DNA of 30,213 bases from an uncultured Garciella sp. GTDB taxonomy: Bacteria; Bacillota; Clostridia; Eubacteriales; Garciellaceae. This document shows positions 8,617-16,170 of this stretch, piece by piece. The notes under the pieces were generated by a model that searched no databases, was not told the DNA's origin, and worked only from the letters and a program-made list of their open reading frames with translations. The translations under genes and the position numbers were made by a program. The stretch spans positions 1 to 30,213 of the forward strand of contig USMD01000010.1 of the NCBI GenBank assembly GCA_900555725.1. The letters run 5' to 3'. Position 1 is the stretch's first letter. Every line of letters begins with the position of its first letter.

Positions 8617-10917
8617 ATGAAAAAATGCTCAATTTGCAAGAAAAATCCTGCAATATTGTTTGCAACTACCATAGAAAATGGGAAAACTGAAATGAAGGGA
8701 TTATGTATACAATGTGCAAAGAAATTGGGAATGCCCATAATGGATCAACTTATGGAACAGACAGGCATGACTGAAGAGGATATTGAAAACCTAACTCAAG
8801 AAATGGAAAATATGCTTGAGGATGTGGATACAGAGGAAGGAGAAGGAGATAGCTCCTCTTCCTTGCTTGGTATACTAAAAAATGCCTTTCCCATGAAGAT
8901 GGATTCTGAAAAAGAAATAGAAAAAAGTCCTAATATTAAGAATGAAGGCAATAGAAATGGTTCTTTTAAAAGTAAAAGATCTTCCAAAAGAAAAAAGAAA
9001 AATTTGGAGACTTATGGGGTGAATCTCATAGATAAAGCAGAAAAAGGAGAAATTGATACTATCATTGGTAGAGACAAGGAAATCGATAGGGTAGTGCAAA
9101 TTTTAAACCGTCGGAATAAAAATAATCCTATTCTCATTGGAGAGCCAGGAGTTGGGAAAACCGCAATCGCTGAGGGATTGGCAGTTCGAATTGTAGAGAA
9201 AAAGGTACCCGTAAAGCTCTATGATAAGGAAATCTATTTACTAGATATGACAGCTATTGTGGCAGGGACTCAATTTAGGGGGCAATTTGAAGGACGAATG
9301 AAAGCCATCATAAAAGAAGCTACAGAATGTGGCAACATTATTCTAGTCATTGATGAAGTCCATAATATCATGGGAGCTGGGGAAGTCCATGGAGGGGTTA
9401 TGAATGCAGCCAATATCTTAAAGCCTGCTCTAGCCCGGGGTGAAATCCAGATTATGGGTGCTACCACTCTAGAGGAATATAGAAAGCATATTGAAAAGGA
9501 TTCTGCCCTAGAGAGAAGATTCCAACCGGTAATGGTAGAAGAACCTACCATAGAAGAATCTATCCAGATATTACAGGGGATCGCAGGATATTATGAGGAA
9601 TATCACCATGTGAAATACCCTAAGGAGAGCTTGGAGGCAGCTGTAAAAATGTCTGATCGATATATCACTGACAGGTATTTACCTGATAAGGCTATTGATG
9701 TTATCGATGAAGCTGGTTCTAAAGTAAATTTAAGAAATCAAGGGCTCATTGATTTGGAATATTTTAGAAAAGAATTTATGAAGGTACAGAAATTAGAAGA
9801 AGAAGCCGCCCAGAACAATGATTATGAAAATGCTGCTAAATACAAGATCGATAAAATCAATCTTCAAAATAAAATAGCTGACATAGAAAAAAATAGTCAA
9901 ATAGAGATTACAGTAGAAGATATTGCCCATGTTATTGAGGCCTGGACTAATATTCCTGTACAAAAAATCACAGAGAAAGAAGCCCAAAAATTGTTACATT
10001 TGGAAGATAAGCTTCATGAAAGAGTTATTGGACAGGATCAAGCAGTAAAAAAACTATCCCAATCTATTCGAAGAAATCGCTCAGGTTTTCGAAACAAGAA
10101 AAAGCCTTCTTCTTTTATTTTTGTAGGGCCTACGGGGGTAGGAAAAACAGAATTGGTACGGGCTTTGGCCGCGGAACTCTTTGGCAGTGAAGATGCTATG
10201 ATTCGTTTTGATATGTCAGAATATATGGAAAAACATACGGTTTCCAAGTTAATTGGAGCCCCTCCAGGATATGTAGGCTATGATGAGGGAGGACAGCTTA
10301 CCGAGAAAGTCCGAAGAAAGCCCTATTCGGTAATTCTCTTAGACGAAATTGAAAAAGCTCACCCTGATGTTTTTAATATTCTGTTGCAAATATTGGAAGA
10401 TGGAAGACTCACTGATGCCCAAGGCAGAACTACTTTCTTTGAAAATACAGTCATTATCATGACTTCCAATGCGGGAAGTCAATTTCAGAGCGGCAGTTTT
10501 GGCTTTGGCAGAGATGATTATTATCAAATGGAGGGTAGAATCAGAGATGCTTTACGGGAAACCTTCCGACCAGAGTTTTTAAATCGAGTAGACGATGTAA
10601 TTGTATTCTCACGACTTTCTAAAGAAGAATTACGACAAATTGTTGATCTTATGATTCAAGAAGTAATAGAGGAAGTAGCAGAACATGAAATGAGCCTAGA
10701 AGTATCCCAAGAAGTCAAAGACTTTATCTTAGAAAAGGGTTATGATGAAAAATATGGTGCCCGCCCCTTAAGGAGAACCATTCAAGATTATATAGAAGAT
10801 GCTATTGCAGAGGCATTCTTAGAAAAAACCATTCATCCGGAAGATCATATAAAGGTATTTTTAAAGGAAGGCCAAATTCAGCTGGAAAATATAAATACAA
10901 GGCTAATACAAGACTAA
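8617..10917 (+). CDS. clpE: ClpE-like AAA+ unfoldase with N-terminal zinc finger
   Basis: This 766-residue Clp/Hsp100 ATPase would unfold substrates for the ClpP peptidase. The N-terminus has a CxxC...CxxC zinc finger (Cys4, Cys7, Cys30, Cys33), as in ClpE and McsA, instead of a ClpC-type N-domain. A charged linker (about 70-130) follows. AAA-1 has Walker A at 175-182 (GEPGVGKT) and Walker B LVIDEVHN. A UVR-like coiled segment sits near 400-425. AAA-2 has Walker A at 504-511 (GPTGVGKT) and Walker B ILLDEIEKAH. An FGF tripeptide in the AAA-2 loop corresponds to the (I/L)GF ClpP-binding loop. The ribosome-binding site GGAG is 12 bases from ATG, rather far. I found no clear CtsR operator upstream. 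ClpC-type naming is possible. Confidence 0.88.
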   Translation: MKKCSICKKNPAILFATTIENGKTEMKGLCIQCAKKLGMPIMDQLMEQTGMTEEDIENLTQEMENMLEDVDTEEGEGDSSSSLLGILKNAFPMKMDSEKEIEKSPNIKNEGNRNGSFKSKRSSKRKKKNLETYGVNLIDKAEKGEIDTIIGRDKEIDRVVQILNRRNKNNPILIGEPGVGKTAIAEGLAVRIVEKKVPVKLYDKEIYLLDMTAIVAGTQFRGQFEGRMKAIIKEATECGNIILVIDEVHNIMGAGEVHGGVMNAANILKPALARGEIQIMGATTLEEYRKHIEKDSALERRFQPVMVEEPTIEESIQILQGIAGYYEEYHHVKYPKESLEAAVKMSDRYITDRYLPDKAIDVIDEAGSKVNLRNQGLIDLEYFRKEFMKVQKLEEEAAQNNDYENAAKYKIDKINLQNKIADIEKNSQIEITVEDIAHVIEAWTNIPVQKITEKEAQKLLHLEDKLHERVIGQDQAVKKLSQSIRRNRSGFRNKKKPSSFIFVGPTGVGKTELVRALAAELFGSEDAMIRFDMSEYMEKHTVSKLIGAPPGYVGYDEGGQLTEKVRRKPYSVILLDEIEKAHPDVFNILLQILEDGRLTDAQGRTTFFENTVIIMTSNAGSQFQSGSFGFGRDDYYQMEGRIRDALRETFRPEFLNRVDDVIVFSRLSKEELRQIVDLMIQEVIEEVAEHEMSLEVSQEVKDFILEKGYDEKYGARPLRRTIQDYIEDAIAEAFLEKTIHPEDHIKVFLKEGQIQLENINTRLIQD

Positions 10918-10921
10918 TACA

Positions 10922-10965
10922 AAAAACCTTGCTCTATCCCATAGGAGTAAGGTTTTTATTTTTTT
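10922..10965. terminator. Bidirectional terminator between clpE and racemase gene
   Basis: AAAAACCTTGCTC (10922-10934) pairs with GAGTAAGGTTTTT (10945-10957) with one G-U pair and a ten-base loop. The T-run extends to 10965, and the A-run on the left arm serves the opposite strand. It lies between convergent genes. Confidence 0.85.
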
Positions 10966-10966
10966 A

Positions 10967-11674
10967 CTATTCTTGATTTTTGTTCTGAGTAACTATTTTC
11001 GCTGCGATATCCATTGGATCTAATAGGGGTTTTGAAATATGAGATTCCTTTAATGCCAATGGGACTTCTGTACATCCAGCAATAATTAGCTGGGCACCTT
11101 TTTCAATTAATTCATTGGCAGCAGATTTCAATAGATCTACTATCTCCTTTCCTGTATTTCCTGCTTTAATACCATTTTCTTCGTAAATAGCTTTCATCAC
11201 CCTTTCTCTTTGGGTAATTTCATTGGGATAAATCATTTCCATATCATAGAAATATTTTTCATATAATCTGGTTTCAATGGTGCCGGTAGTAGCTAGGAGT
11301 CCTACCTTCTTGATTTGAGGATAAGTTTTCTTTATATATTTATAAGATTCTTCTAAAGCGTTTAAAATAGGAATAGAAAGCTCACTTTGGACTTCTTTAA
11401 TAAAATAATGGGCGGTGTTACAGGGAATGAGAACAATATCAACTCCCATTTTTTCTAAATTTCTTCCGGTTTCTACCATAGCGGCTATAGGACTTTCTCC
11501 TCTATGTAAAATGGCATTAGTGCGATCGGGAATCTTAGGATTGCTATCAATCACAACACGAAAATGATCTTGATCCTTTTGCACCTTTGTAGCTTTAATG
11601 ACTTTTAAAAATAAATCTGCAGTTGCTTCAGGTCCCATACCACCGAGAATCCCGATGACTCTGTGATCATTCAT
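10967..11674 (-). CDS. Aspartate/glutamate racemase family protein
   Basis: This 235-residue cofactor-independent amino-acid racemase belongs to the aspartate/glutamate racemase superfamily. The N-terminal GILGGMGPEAT motif is that of the aspartate racemase (RacX/YgeA) branch, not the DSGxGG of MurI glutamate racemase. The two catalytic cysteines are in IPCNTAHYF (near residue 83) and AGCTEVPL (near 195). Ribosome-binding site AGGAGGGGAAAAAG precedes ATG. It lies downstream of murE on the same strand across a 178-base gap, so it might provide a D-amino acid for envelope use. The exact substrate cannot be read from sequence, because broad-specificity racemases share this motif. Confidence 0.85.
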   Translation of the reverse strand: MNDHRVIGILGGMGPEATADLFLKVIKATKVQKDQDHFRVVIDSNPKIPDRTNAILHRGESPIAAMVETGRNLEKMGVDIVLIPCNTAHYFIKEVQSELSIPILNALEESYKYIKKTYPQIKKVGLLATTGTIETRLYEKYFYDMEMIYPNEITQRERVMKAIYEENGIKAGNTGKEIVDLLKSAANELIEKGAQLIIAGCTEVPLALKESHISKPLLDPMDIAAKIVTQNKNQE

Positions 11675-11768
11675 CTTTTTCCCCTCCTGTATAATAAAAT
11701 TATAATAAAAATTTTCATTATTGGCTTGGATATTGAGCCATATTCCTAGATAATAGAAGTGTTGAAAA

Positions 11769-11881
11769 TGGAAAATTCCTAAATAAAAGTTATAATTAAA
11801 TTAATATGAGATATGGAGGAATAAATCATGAGTAAACACTTTGATGGTTATACTAGGCTTGTCCTAACAATTCTTTTATAA
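11769..11881 (+). CDS. Candidate 17-codon small ORF with promoter and RBS, or gene remnant
   Basis: An ORF of 17 codons (MSKHFDGYTRLVLTILL, 11828-11881) starts at ATG with a strong GGAGG at 11815-11819, eight bases upstream. Before that is TATAAT at 11791-11796 with a moderate -35 (TGGAAA, 11769-11774) at 16 bases; the span given includes this promoter. The ORF runs into and overlaps the 3' end of murE on the other strand. It may be a genuine small hydrophobic-tailed peptide, a truncated gene left by rearrangement, or a chance match. I do not recognise a family. Confidence 0.35.
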
Positions 11882-13319
11882 TTTTCTTTTCATCGAAGGA
11901 GATGGTTTTATCCTTTAATATTTGATAGGTCTCATGGCCTTTCCCTGCAATAAGGATAACATCATCTTTTTGTGCTATTTCTAAGGCTTTTTTAATGGCT
12001 TTCTTTCTATTTTCAATGACTTCATAGGGACAGCTTGTCTTCTCAACCCCTGGCAAAATATCTTGGATAATAGCAAGGGGATCTTCGCTTCTTGGATTAT
12101 CCGATGTAATAATACATAGATCTGAATAATTTCCACCGATTTCTCCCATAATCGGACGCTTGGTTTTATCCCGATCTCCACCGCATCCAAATACTGAAAT
12201 GATTCGATTTTTAGCAAAAGACTTAGCGGTTTTCAGGACATTTTCCAATCCATCAGGGGTATGGGCATAATCGATAATGACGCTATAGGGAGTATCAGTA
12301 TCCACTAACTCAAAGCGTCCAGGGACTGCTGAGGTTTTTTCTAGGGCCTCTTTTATGACAGAAAGTGGGATTTTCTCTATCAACCCTACAATAATGGCTG
12401 CCATGGTATTATAGACACTAAAGATACCAGGAATTCCTATGGAGAAGTTTTCCCTTAGATTTTTCCCTTCTAGACAGAAGGATACTCCCTTGTGGGTGAT
12501 TTCTATATCTTTGGCTACAAAGTCACAATCTTTCTTTTGGATACCATAGCTGTAGGTAGGGACTTCTCCCTTTGTTTTTAGTTTGTGAATCAATCTTTCT
12601 CCGTAAGGATCGTCTCCATTGATAATATTTGCCCTATGGGTCATGTCAAAAAGTTTTGCTTTAGCCTGAAAATAGTCTTCATAGGTTTTATGAAAGTCCA
12701 AATGATCCTGAGATAAATTTGTGAAAATTCCAATATCATAATTTGTACCTTCTACTCGGTTTAGGGCTAGTGAATGGGAGGAGACTTCCATGATTCCATA
12801 ATCCACGCTTTGCTCTACCATTTGAGATAGAAATTTTTGTAAATCAATGGCCTCCGGAGTGGTATTGTTGGCTTTATAGAAGCAGTTCTCTATGTAGTTT
12901 CCAATGGTACCAATGGTTCCAGTCTTTTTCCCCCATTGACGAAGAATGTTGCCTAGTAAAAAAGAGATACTAGTTTTTCCGTTGGTTCCAGTGATTCCAA
13001 TCATTTTTAGTTTTTCAGAAGGATAATTATAAAAGCAAGTTGCCAACTGGGCCTGGGCAATCTTACTATCCTTTACTTGTATATAGGTAATGCCCTCTTT
13101 TTTCGTAGAAACTTCTTTTTCGCAAACAATAGCCATAGCACCAGCTTTTATGGCAGAGGGAATATAGTCATGCCCATCTACTTTAAATCCCTTTCTAGCA
13201 ATATACATGCAATCTTTGATGCACTTTCTAGAATCATAGGCAATATCTGAAATTTCTTTGTCTAAGGATCCTTCACAGGAAATCATATCTATTCCATTTA
13301 TTAATTTCTTTAAGTTCAA
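11853..13319 (-). CDS. murE: UDP-MurNAc-tripeptide synthetase (meso-DAP-adding)
   Basis: MurE adds the third amino acid to UDP-MurNAc-L-Ala-D-Glu in cytoplasmic peptidoglycan precursor synthesis. The 488 residues match the family. The P-loop GITGTNGKT is at about 108-116. FQAKAKLFD includes the lysine expected to be carbamylated. The DNPR motif near residue 404 is the signature of enzymes that select meso-diaminopimelate; lysine-adding enzymes lack it. The start is TTG at 13319, supported by AGGAGG (13328-13333, minus strand) eight bases upstream. The gene stands alone, outside a dcw-type division cluster, which is common in Clostridia that carry extra murE copies. Confidence 0.93.
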   Translation of the reverse strand: MNLKKLINGIDMISCEGSLDKEISDIAYDSRKCIKDCMYIARKGFKVDGHDYIPSAIKAGAMAIVCEKEVSTKKEGITYIQVKDSKIAQAQLATCFYNYPSEKLKMIGITGTNGKTSISFLLGNILRQWGKKTGTIGTIGNYIENCFYKANNTTPEAIDLQKFLSQMVEQSVDYGIMEVSSHSLALNRVEGTNYDIGIFTNLSQDHLDFHKTYEDYFQAKAKLFDMTHRANIINGDDPYGERLIHKLKTKGEVPTYSYGIQKKDCDFVAKDIEITHKGVSFCLEGKNLRENFSIGIPGIFSVYNTMAAIIVGLIEKIPLSVIKEALEKTSAVPGRFELVDTDTPYSVIIDYAHTPDGLENVLKTAKSFAKNRIISVFGCGGDRDKTKRPIMGEIGGNYSDLCIITSDNPRSEDPLAIIQDILPGVEKTSCPYEVIENRKKAIKKALEIAQKDDVILIAGKGHETYQILKDKTISFDEKKIIKELLGQA

Positions 13320-13369
13320 ATTTAGTTCCTCCTTAAGTGGTAAAGGTTTTATACAAATTTATTTTACTA

Positions 13370-13409
13370 TAAATCTATAAGGAAAGAAAGTAAGCCCTAT
13401 ATAGATTTA
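13370..13409. repeat. Spaced inverted repeat in the murE divergent promoter region
   Basis: TAAATCTATA (13370-13379) and its exact complement TATAGATTTA (13400-13409) have centres 30 bp apart, close to three helical turns. They lie about 50 bases upstream of murE (minus) and 90 bases upstream of the small unknown gene (plus). The geometry suits a dimeric or looping regulator site, but AT-rich repeats also arise by chance. Confidence 0.35.
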
Positions 13410-13500
13410 CCTTATTTCATCTGCTGTACTAGTCGATTGGAGAATGAAAGTAGCTTATAGGGAAAAAATAAAGAGGAGTAAAACAATAGGAGGGTTGATA

Positions 13501-13773
13501 ATGAAAGGTTTAGAAAGTGCTATGGAAAGAATTAAGAGATTGGAATGTCCCACAGGAGAGATAGAAAAAAGGATTTTAGGGATTATGGAAAGTTATGGAG
13601 GAGTAGATCGAAATGCTGTTGAAATCAAAAGACAAGAGGATTGTGATCGAGACGACGGAGCTCAGGCATATTCTACTAGTGTTTTAGGTGAAAAAAATAT
13701 CTCTATGAGGATCTATGCGAAGTCAGGGTTAGATGATTATGTAGCAAGGGTGGTGGATGTTGAGTTAAAATAA
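13501..13773 (+). CDS. Small conserved-looking protein of unknown function
   Basis: This is a 90-residue cytoplasmic protein. I chose ATG at 13501 because AGGAGG lies at 13489-13494, six bases upstream; the longer frame from 13444 lacks such a site. The sequence is soluble and highly charged, with an N-terminal helix-like stretch (MKGLESAMERIKRLE), two cysteines and a C-terminal strand-rich half (ISMRIYAKSG...VARVVDVELK). I recognise no family. It is read toward htpG, but the CIRCE element and new promoters between them argue that htpG has its own transcript. Confidence 0.65.
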   Translation: MKGLESAMERIKRLECPTGEIEKRILGIMESYGGVDRNAVEIKRQEDCDRDDGAQAYSTSVLGEKNISMRIYAKSGLDDYVARVVDVELK

Positions 13774-13787
13774 ATCTACTATGATTA

Positions 13788-13814
13788 TCAGCACTCTTTT
13801 AAATAGAGTGCTAA
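13788..13814. promoter_or_regulatory. CIRCE operator (HrcA binding site) upstream of htpG
   Basis: TCAGCACTC (13788-13796), a nine-base spacer, then GAGTGCTAA (13806-13814). This matches the CIRCE consensus TTAGCACTC-N9-GAGTGCTAA in 17 of 18 arm positions. CIRCE is bound by the repressor HrcA, which is inactivated under heat stress when GroEL is titrated. The site lies 83 bases before the htpG start. As an inverted repeat followed by AATTTTT, it could also act as a weak terminator for the small gene upstream. Confidence 0.93.
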
Positions 13815-13820
13815 TTTTTA

Positions 13821-13849
13821 TTGACTATTAAAGTCCAAAGTATTAAGAT
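13821..13849 (+). promoter_or_regulatory. Candidate htpG promoter
   Basis: TTGACT at 13821-13826 and TAAGAT at 13844-13849 are separated by 17 bases, starting seven bases after the CIRCE element. A second candidate -10, TATGAT at 13780-13785, sits directly upstream of CIRCE, which would place the transcription start inside the operator (the usual CIRCE arrangement); its -35 is weak. Either promoter could be repressed from this operator. Confidence 0.6.
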
Positions 13850-13897
13850 ATCATTTGAGAGAAAGAATACGAAAGCACTTGAAGGAGGAAATAGGAT

Positions 13898-15775
13898 ATG
13901 AGTAAAGAAGTAGGCAGTTTATCTATCAATAGCGAAAATATTTTTCCTATCATTAAAAAGTGGTTGTATTCTGACCATGATATCTTTATTCGGGAATTGG
14001 TATCCAATGGATGCGATGCAATTACTAAGCTAAAAAGATTAGATGGTATGGGAGAAATAGATTTAAAAGGTGAGAAAAATTTTTATGTTAAGGTACTATT
14101 GAACAAAGATAAAAAGACCCTTACCTTTCTAGATAACGGATTAGGAATGACCGAGGAAGAAGTAAAAAAGTATATTAATCAAATTGCCTTTTCTGGTGCA
14201 GAAGACTTTATTAAAAAGTATAAGGATAAAGGAGATCAAGACCAGATTATTGGTCATTTTGGATTAGGATTTTATTCAGCCTTTATGGTAGCAGATATAG
14301 TAGAAATCAATAGCTTATCCTATAGGGAAGGAGCTACTCCTGTTCACTGGCGTTGTGAAGGAGGTACAGAATTTGAGATGGAAGAGGGAATCAAGGCAAG
14401 TAGAGGTACCGAGATTATCCTTCACATAGGAGAAGAGGGAGAAGAATTTTTAGAGGAATATACTCTATGCTCTATCATTGAAAAGTATTGTTCCTTTATG
14501 CCCTACCCTATTTATTTTGAAGATGTTAATAAAGAGCCAGAAAAAGATAAGGATGGAAATATTGTCATTTCAGAGCCTAAGGCCATTAACAATGTACACC
14601 CCCTTTATTTAAAACGTTCTAATGAATGTAGTGATGAGGAATATAAGGAATTTTATCGGGATACCTTTAAGGACTTTAAAGAACCATTATTTTGGATTCA
14701 TTTAAATATGGATTATCCTTTTCATTTAAAGGGAATCTTATATTTTCCTGCGTTTTCTCCTTTGGATATGACAGAAGGACAAATCAAATTATATAATAAT
14801 CAAGTATTCGTAGCAGAGAATATAAAAGAAGTCATTCCTGAGTTTTTATTATTGCTCAAAGGAGTGATCGACTGTCCAGATTTACCTTTAAATGTGTCTA
14901 GAAGCTTTTTACAAAATGATGGATTTGCAAGAAAGGTTTCCAATTACATTACCAAGAAGGTAGCAGATAAGTTAAATGGACTTTATAAAAATGAAAGGGA
15001 AAACTATAAAAAATATTGGAAGGATATTGAGCCTTTTATCAAATATGGGGTATTAAAGGATGAGAAATTCTACGAAAAGATAAAGGATATTCTTATTTTT
15101 AAAACCACCGATTCTAAATATGTAACTCTAGAGGAATATCTTGAAGATCAAAAAGAGCAGGAGCAAAAAAATGTCTTTTATGCAACAGACGAAACTCAAC
15201 AATCCCAATATATTCATATGTTAAAAGATACTGGAGTAGACTCTCTTGTACTAAGTCATCCTATGGATGCAGCTTTTATTTCCTTCTTGGAAATGAAAAA
15301 CAATGGGGTACATTTCAAACGGGTAGATTCTGATATTGCTGATTTATTAAAGGATGGACAAGAGGAAGAAAACAAAGAGGAAATTACTAAATCTACAGAA
15401 TCTTTAGTGGGTCTATTTAAAAAAATCTCTGGAAACGACAATCTAAAGGTTCAGTTGGAGAGTTTAAAGGCAAGGATCCCCGCTATGGTGGTATTATCTG
15501 AGGATAGTCGCCGTATGCAGGAAATGATGGAGCAATACAAGATTTCAGCTATGGGAAATATGTCTATTCCTAAGGAAGAGACTTTGGTGCTAAATAAAAA
15601 GCATCCTTTGATTCAATATATCATTGACCATGTAGCAGAAGAATCTGAGTTGATGAAAATTGTTCCTAAGCAAATCTATGACTTGGCAATGTTAAGTCAC
15701 AAACCGCTTTTACCAGATGAAATGACAGAGTTTATTCAAAGAAGTAATGATATATTGGGAAAAATGATTTCATAA
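13898..15775 (+). CDS. htpG: Hsp90-family molecular chaperone HtpG
   Basis: HtpG is the bacterial Hsp90, an ATP-driven homodimeric cytoplasmic chaperone. The 625 residues match the family. The N-terminal GHKL ATPase motifs are clear: RELVSNGCDAITKLK (helix with the catalytic Glu region), LDNGLGMTEEE (adenine-binding Asp) and GHFGLGFYSAFMVAD (lid glycine loop). The middle domain (FPAFSPLDM, NVSRSFLQND) and the C-terminal dimerisation domain follow. Ribosome-binding site GAAGGAGG precedes ATG by nine bases. The upstream CIRCE element predicts HrcA repression, unlike Bacillus subtilis htpG, which is not in the HrcA regulon. Confidence 0.97.
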   Translation: MSKEVGSLSINSENIFPIIKKWLYSDHDIFIRELVSNGCDAITKLKRLDGMGEIDLKGEKNFYVKVLLNKDKKTLTFLDNGLGMTEEEVKKYINQIAFSGAEDFIKKYKDKGDQDQIIGHFGLGFYSAFMVADIVEINSLSYREGATPVHWRCEGGTEFEMEEGIKASRGTEIILHIGEEGEEFLEEYTLCSIIEKYCSFMPYPIYFEDVNKEPEKDKDGNIVISEPKAINNVHPLYLKRSNECSDEEYKEFYRDTFKDFKEPLFWIHLNMDYPFHLKGILYFPAFSPLDMTEGQIKLYNNQVFVAENIKEVIPEFLLLLKGVIDCPDLPLNVSRSFLQNDGFARKVSNYITKKVADKLNGLYKNERENYKKYWKDIEPFIKYGVLKDEKFYEKIKDILIFKTTDSKYVTLEEYLEDQKEQEQKNVFYATDETQQSQYIHMLKDTGVDSLVLSHPMDAAFISFLEMKNNGVHFKRVDSDIADLLKDGQEEENKEEITKSTESLVGLFKKISGNDNLKVQLESLKARIPAMVVLSEDSRRMQEMMEQYKISAMGNMSIPKEETLVLNKKHPLIQYIIDHVAEESELMKIVPKQIYDLAMLSHKPLLPDEMTEFIQRSNDILGKMIS

Positions 15776-15791
15776 AATTTCAAAAAAAGTA

Positions 15792-15820
15792 TTTACAAAA
15801 GTTCTAAGTTATGATATTCT
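15792..15820 (+). promoter_or_regulatory. Promoter of the methionine locus leader
   Basis: TTTACA (15792-15797) and TATTCT (15815-15820) are 17 bases apart. A TG dinucleotide at 15812-15813 forms an extended -10. Transcription would start near 15827, about 20 bases before the first riboswitch. Confidence 0.7.
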
Positions 15821-15845
15821 ATAACCTATATTAGATCTCTGTGAA

Positions 15846-15937
15846 TCTTATCTAGAATTAGGGGAGAGAGTTGGCTCAATGATCCTATACCAACCTACTT
15901 GAAAAAGTAAGGTGGTCCAGCTAACAGCGATAAGAAG
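15846..15937 (+). promoter_or_regulatory. Variant SAM-I-clan riboswitch lacking P4 (first of two)
   Basis: P1 is TCTTATC (15846-15852) with GATAAGA (15929-15935). P2 keeps the kink-turn: AGG/CCU (15860-15862 with 15884-15886), an AAUGA strand, then GAG/CUC (15866-15868 with 15875-15877). The UUGG loop (15871-15874) can pair with CCAG (15917-15920) as the SAM-I pseudoknot. P3 is ACC-AA-CC...GG-U-G-GU (15889-15916), keeping the CAACC and GGUG pocket bases that contact SAM in known SAM-I structures. The outer pairs differ from the canonical riboswitch downstream in compensatory fashion. J3/4 is only two bases and P4 is absent, as in SAM-IV or SAM-I/IV relatives. P1's 3' strand also pairs with the downstream terminator arm, a standard OFF-switch. 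The ligand is presumably SAM but unproven. Confidence 0.8.
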
Positions 15938-15994
15938 TTGTTTCGTTTGAAAGATTGCCTTCTTAACAGCTGTTAGGAAGGCAATTTCTATTTT
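15931..15994 (+). terminator. Riboswitch-controlled terminator 1 with antiterminator
   Basis: ATTGCCTTCTTAACAG (15954-15969) pairs with CTGTTAGGAAGGCAAT (15970-15985) over 16 positions with one mismatch or wobble, followed by TTCTATTTT. The antiterminator is TAAGAAG (15931-15937) with CTTCTTA (15959-15965). It uses the 3' strand of P1, so ligand-stabilised P1 would free the terminator. Confidence 0.85.
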
Positions 15995-16002
15995 AGGAAA
16001 TG

Positions 16003-16033
16003 TTGACTTTTGTTTATTAAAAATAAATATAGA
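16003..16033 (+). promoter_or_regulatory. Possible second promoter between the riboswitches
   Basis: TTGACT (16003-16008) is followed at 19 bases by TATAGA (16028-16033), or at 15 bases by TAAATA. Neither spacing is ideal. If active, it would let the second riboswitch work independently of the first. Confidence 0.3.
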
Positions 16034-16144
16034 TTCTTATCTCGAGAGGTGGAGGGACTGGCCCAATGAAACCCAGCAACAGCTAAGAAAAAAATTCTTA
16101 GAGATGTGCTAATTCCTGCAGCCATAGGCTGAAAGATAAGAAGA
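16034..16144 (+). promoter_or_regulatory. Canonical SAM-I (S-box) riboswitch
   Basis: All S-box landmarks are present: P1 TTCTTATC/GATAAGAA, GAGAGGTGGAGGGACTGGCC, CAATGAAACCCAGCAAC, the P3 hairpin around 16079-16105, GTGCTAATTCCTGCA and the P4 hairpin before P1 closes. SAM binding stabilises P1 and turns off downstream genes by termination. It precedes hom and the methionine-methylation genes, which is the expected S-box regulon content. Confidence 0.97.
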
Positions 16145-16170
16145 ATACTCTTAAAATATATTTTTAAAAG

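Noticed and set aside
13444..13500. Longer N-terminus of the 90-residue protein
   Set aside because: No RBS before 13444, and AGGAGG directly precedes ATG 13501.
15880..15902. Leader peptide attenuator (MILYQPT)
   Set aside because: No ribosome-binding site and no runs of regulatory codons; the ATG lies inside the riboswitch P2.
15841..15940. T-box leader for the first hom element
   Set aside because: GGTGGTCC superficially resembles the T-box AGGGTGGNACC, but the rest of the T-box and stem I are missing; the SAM-I core fits far better.
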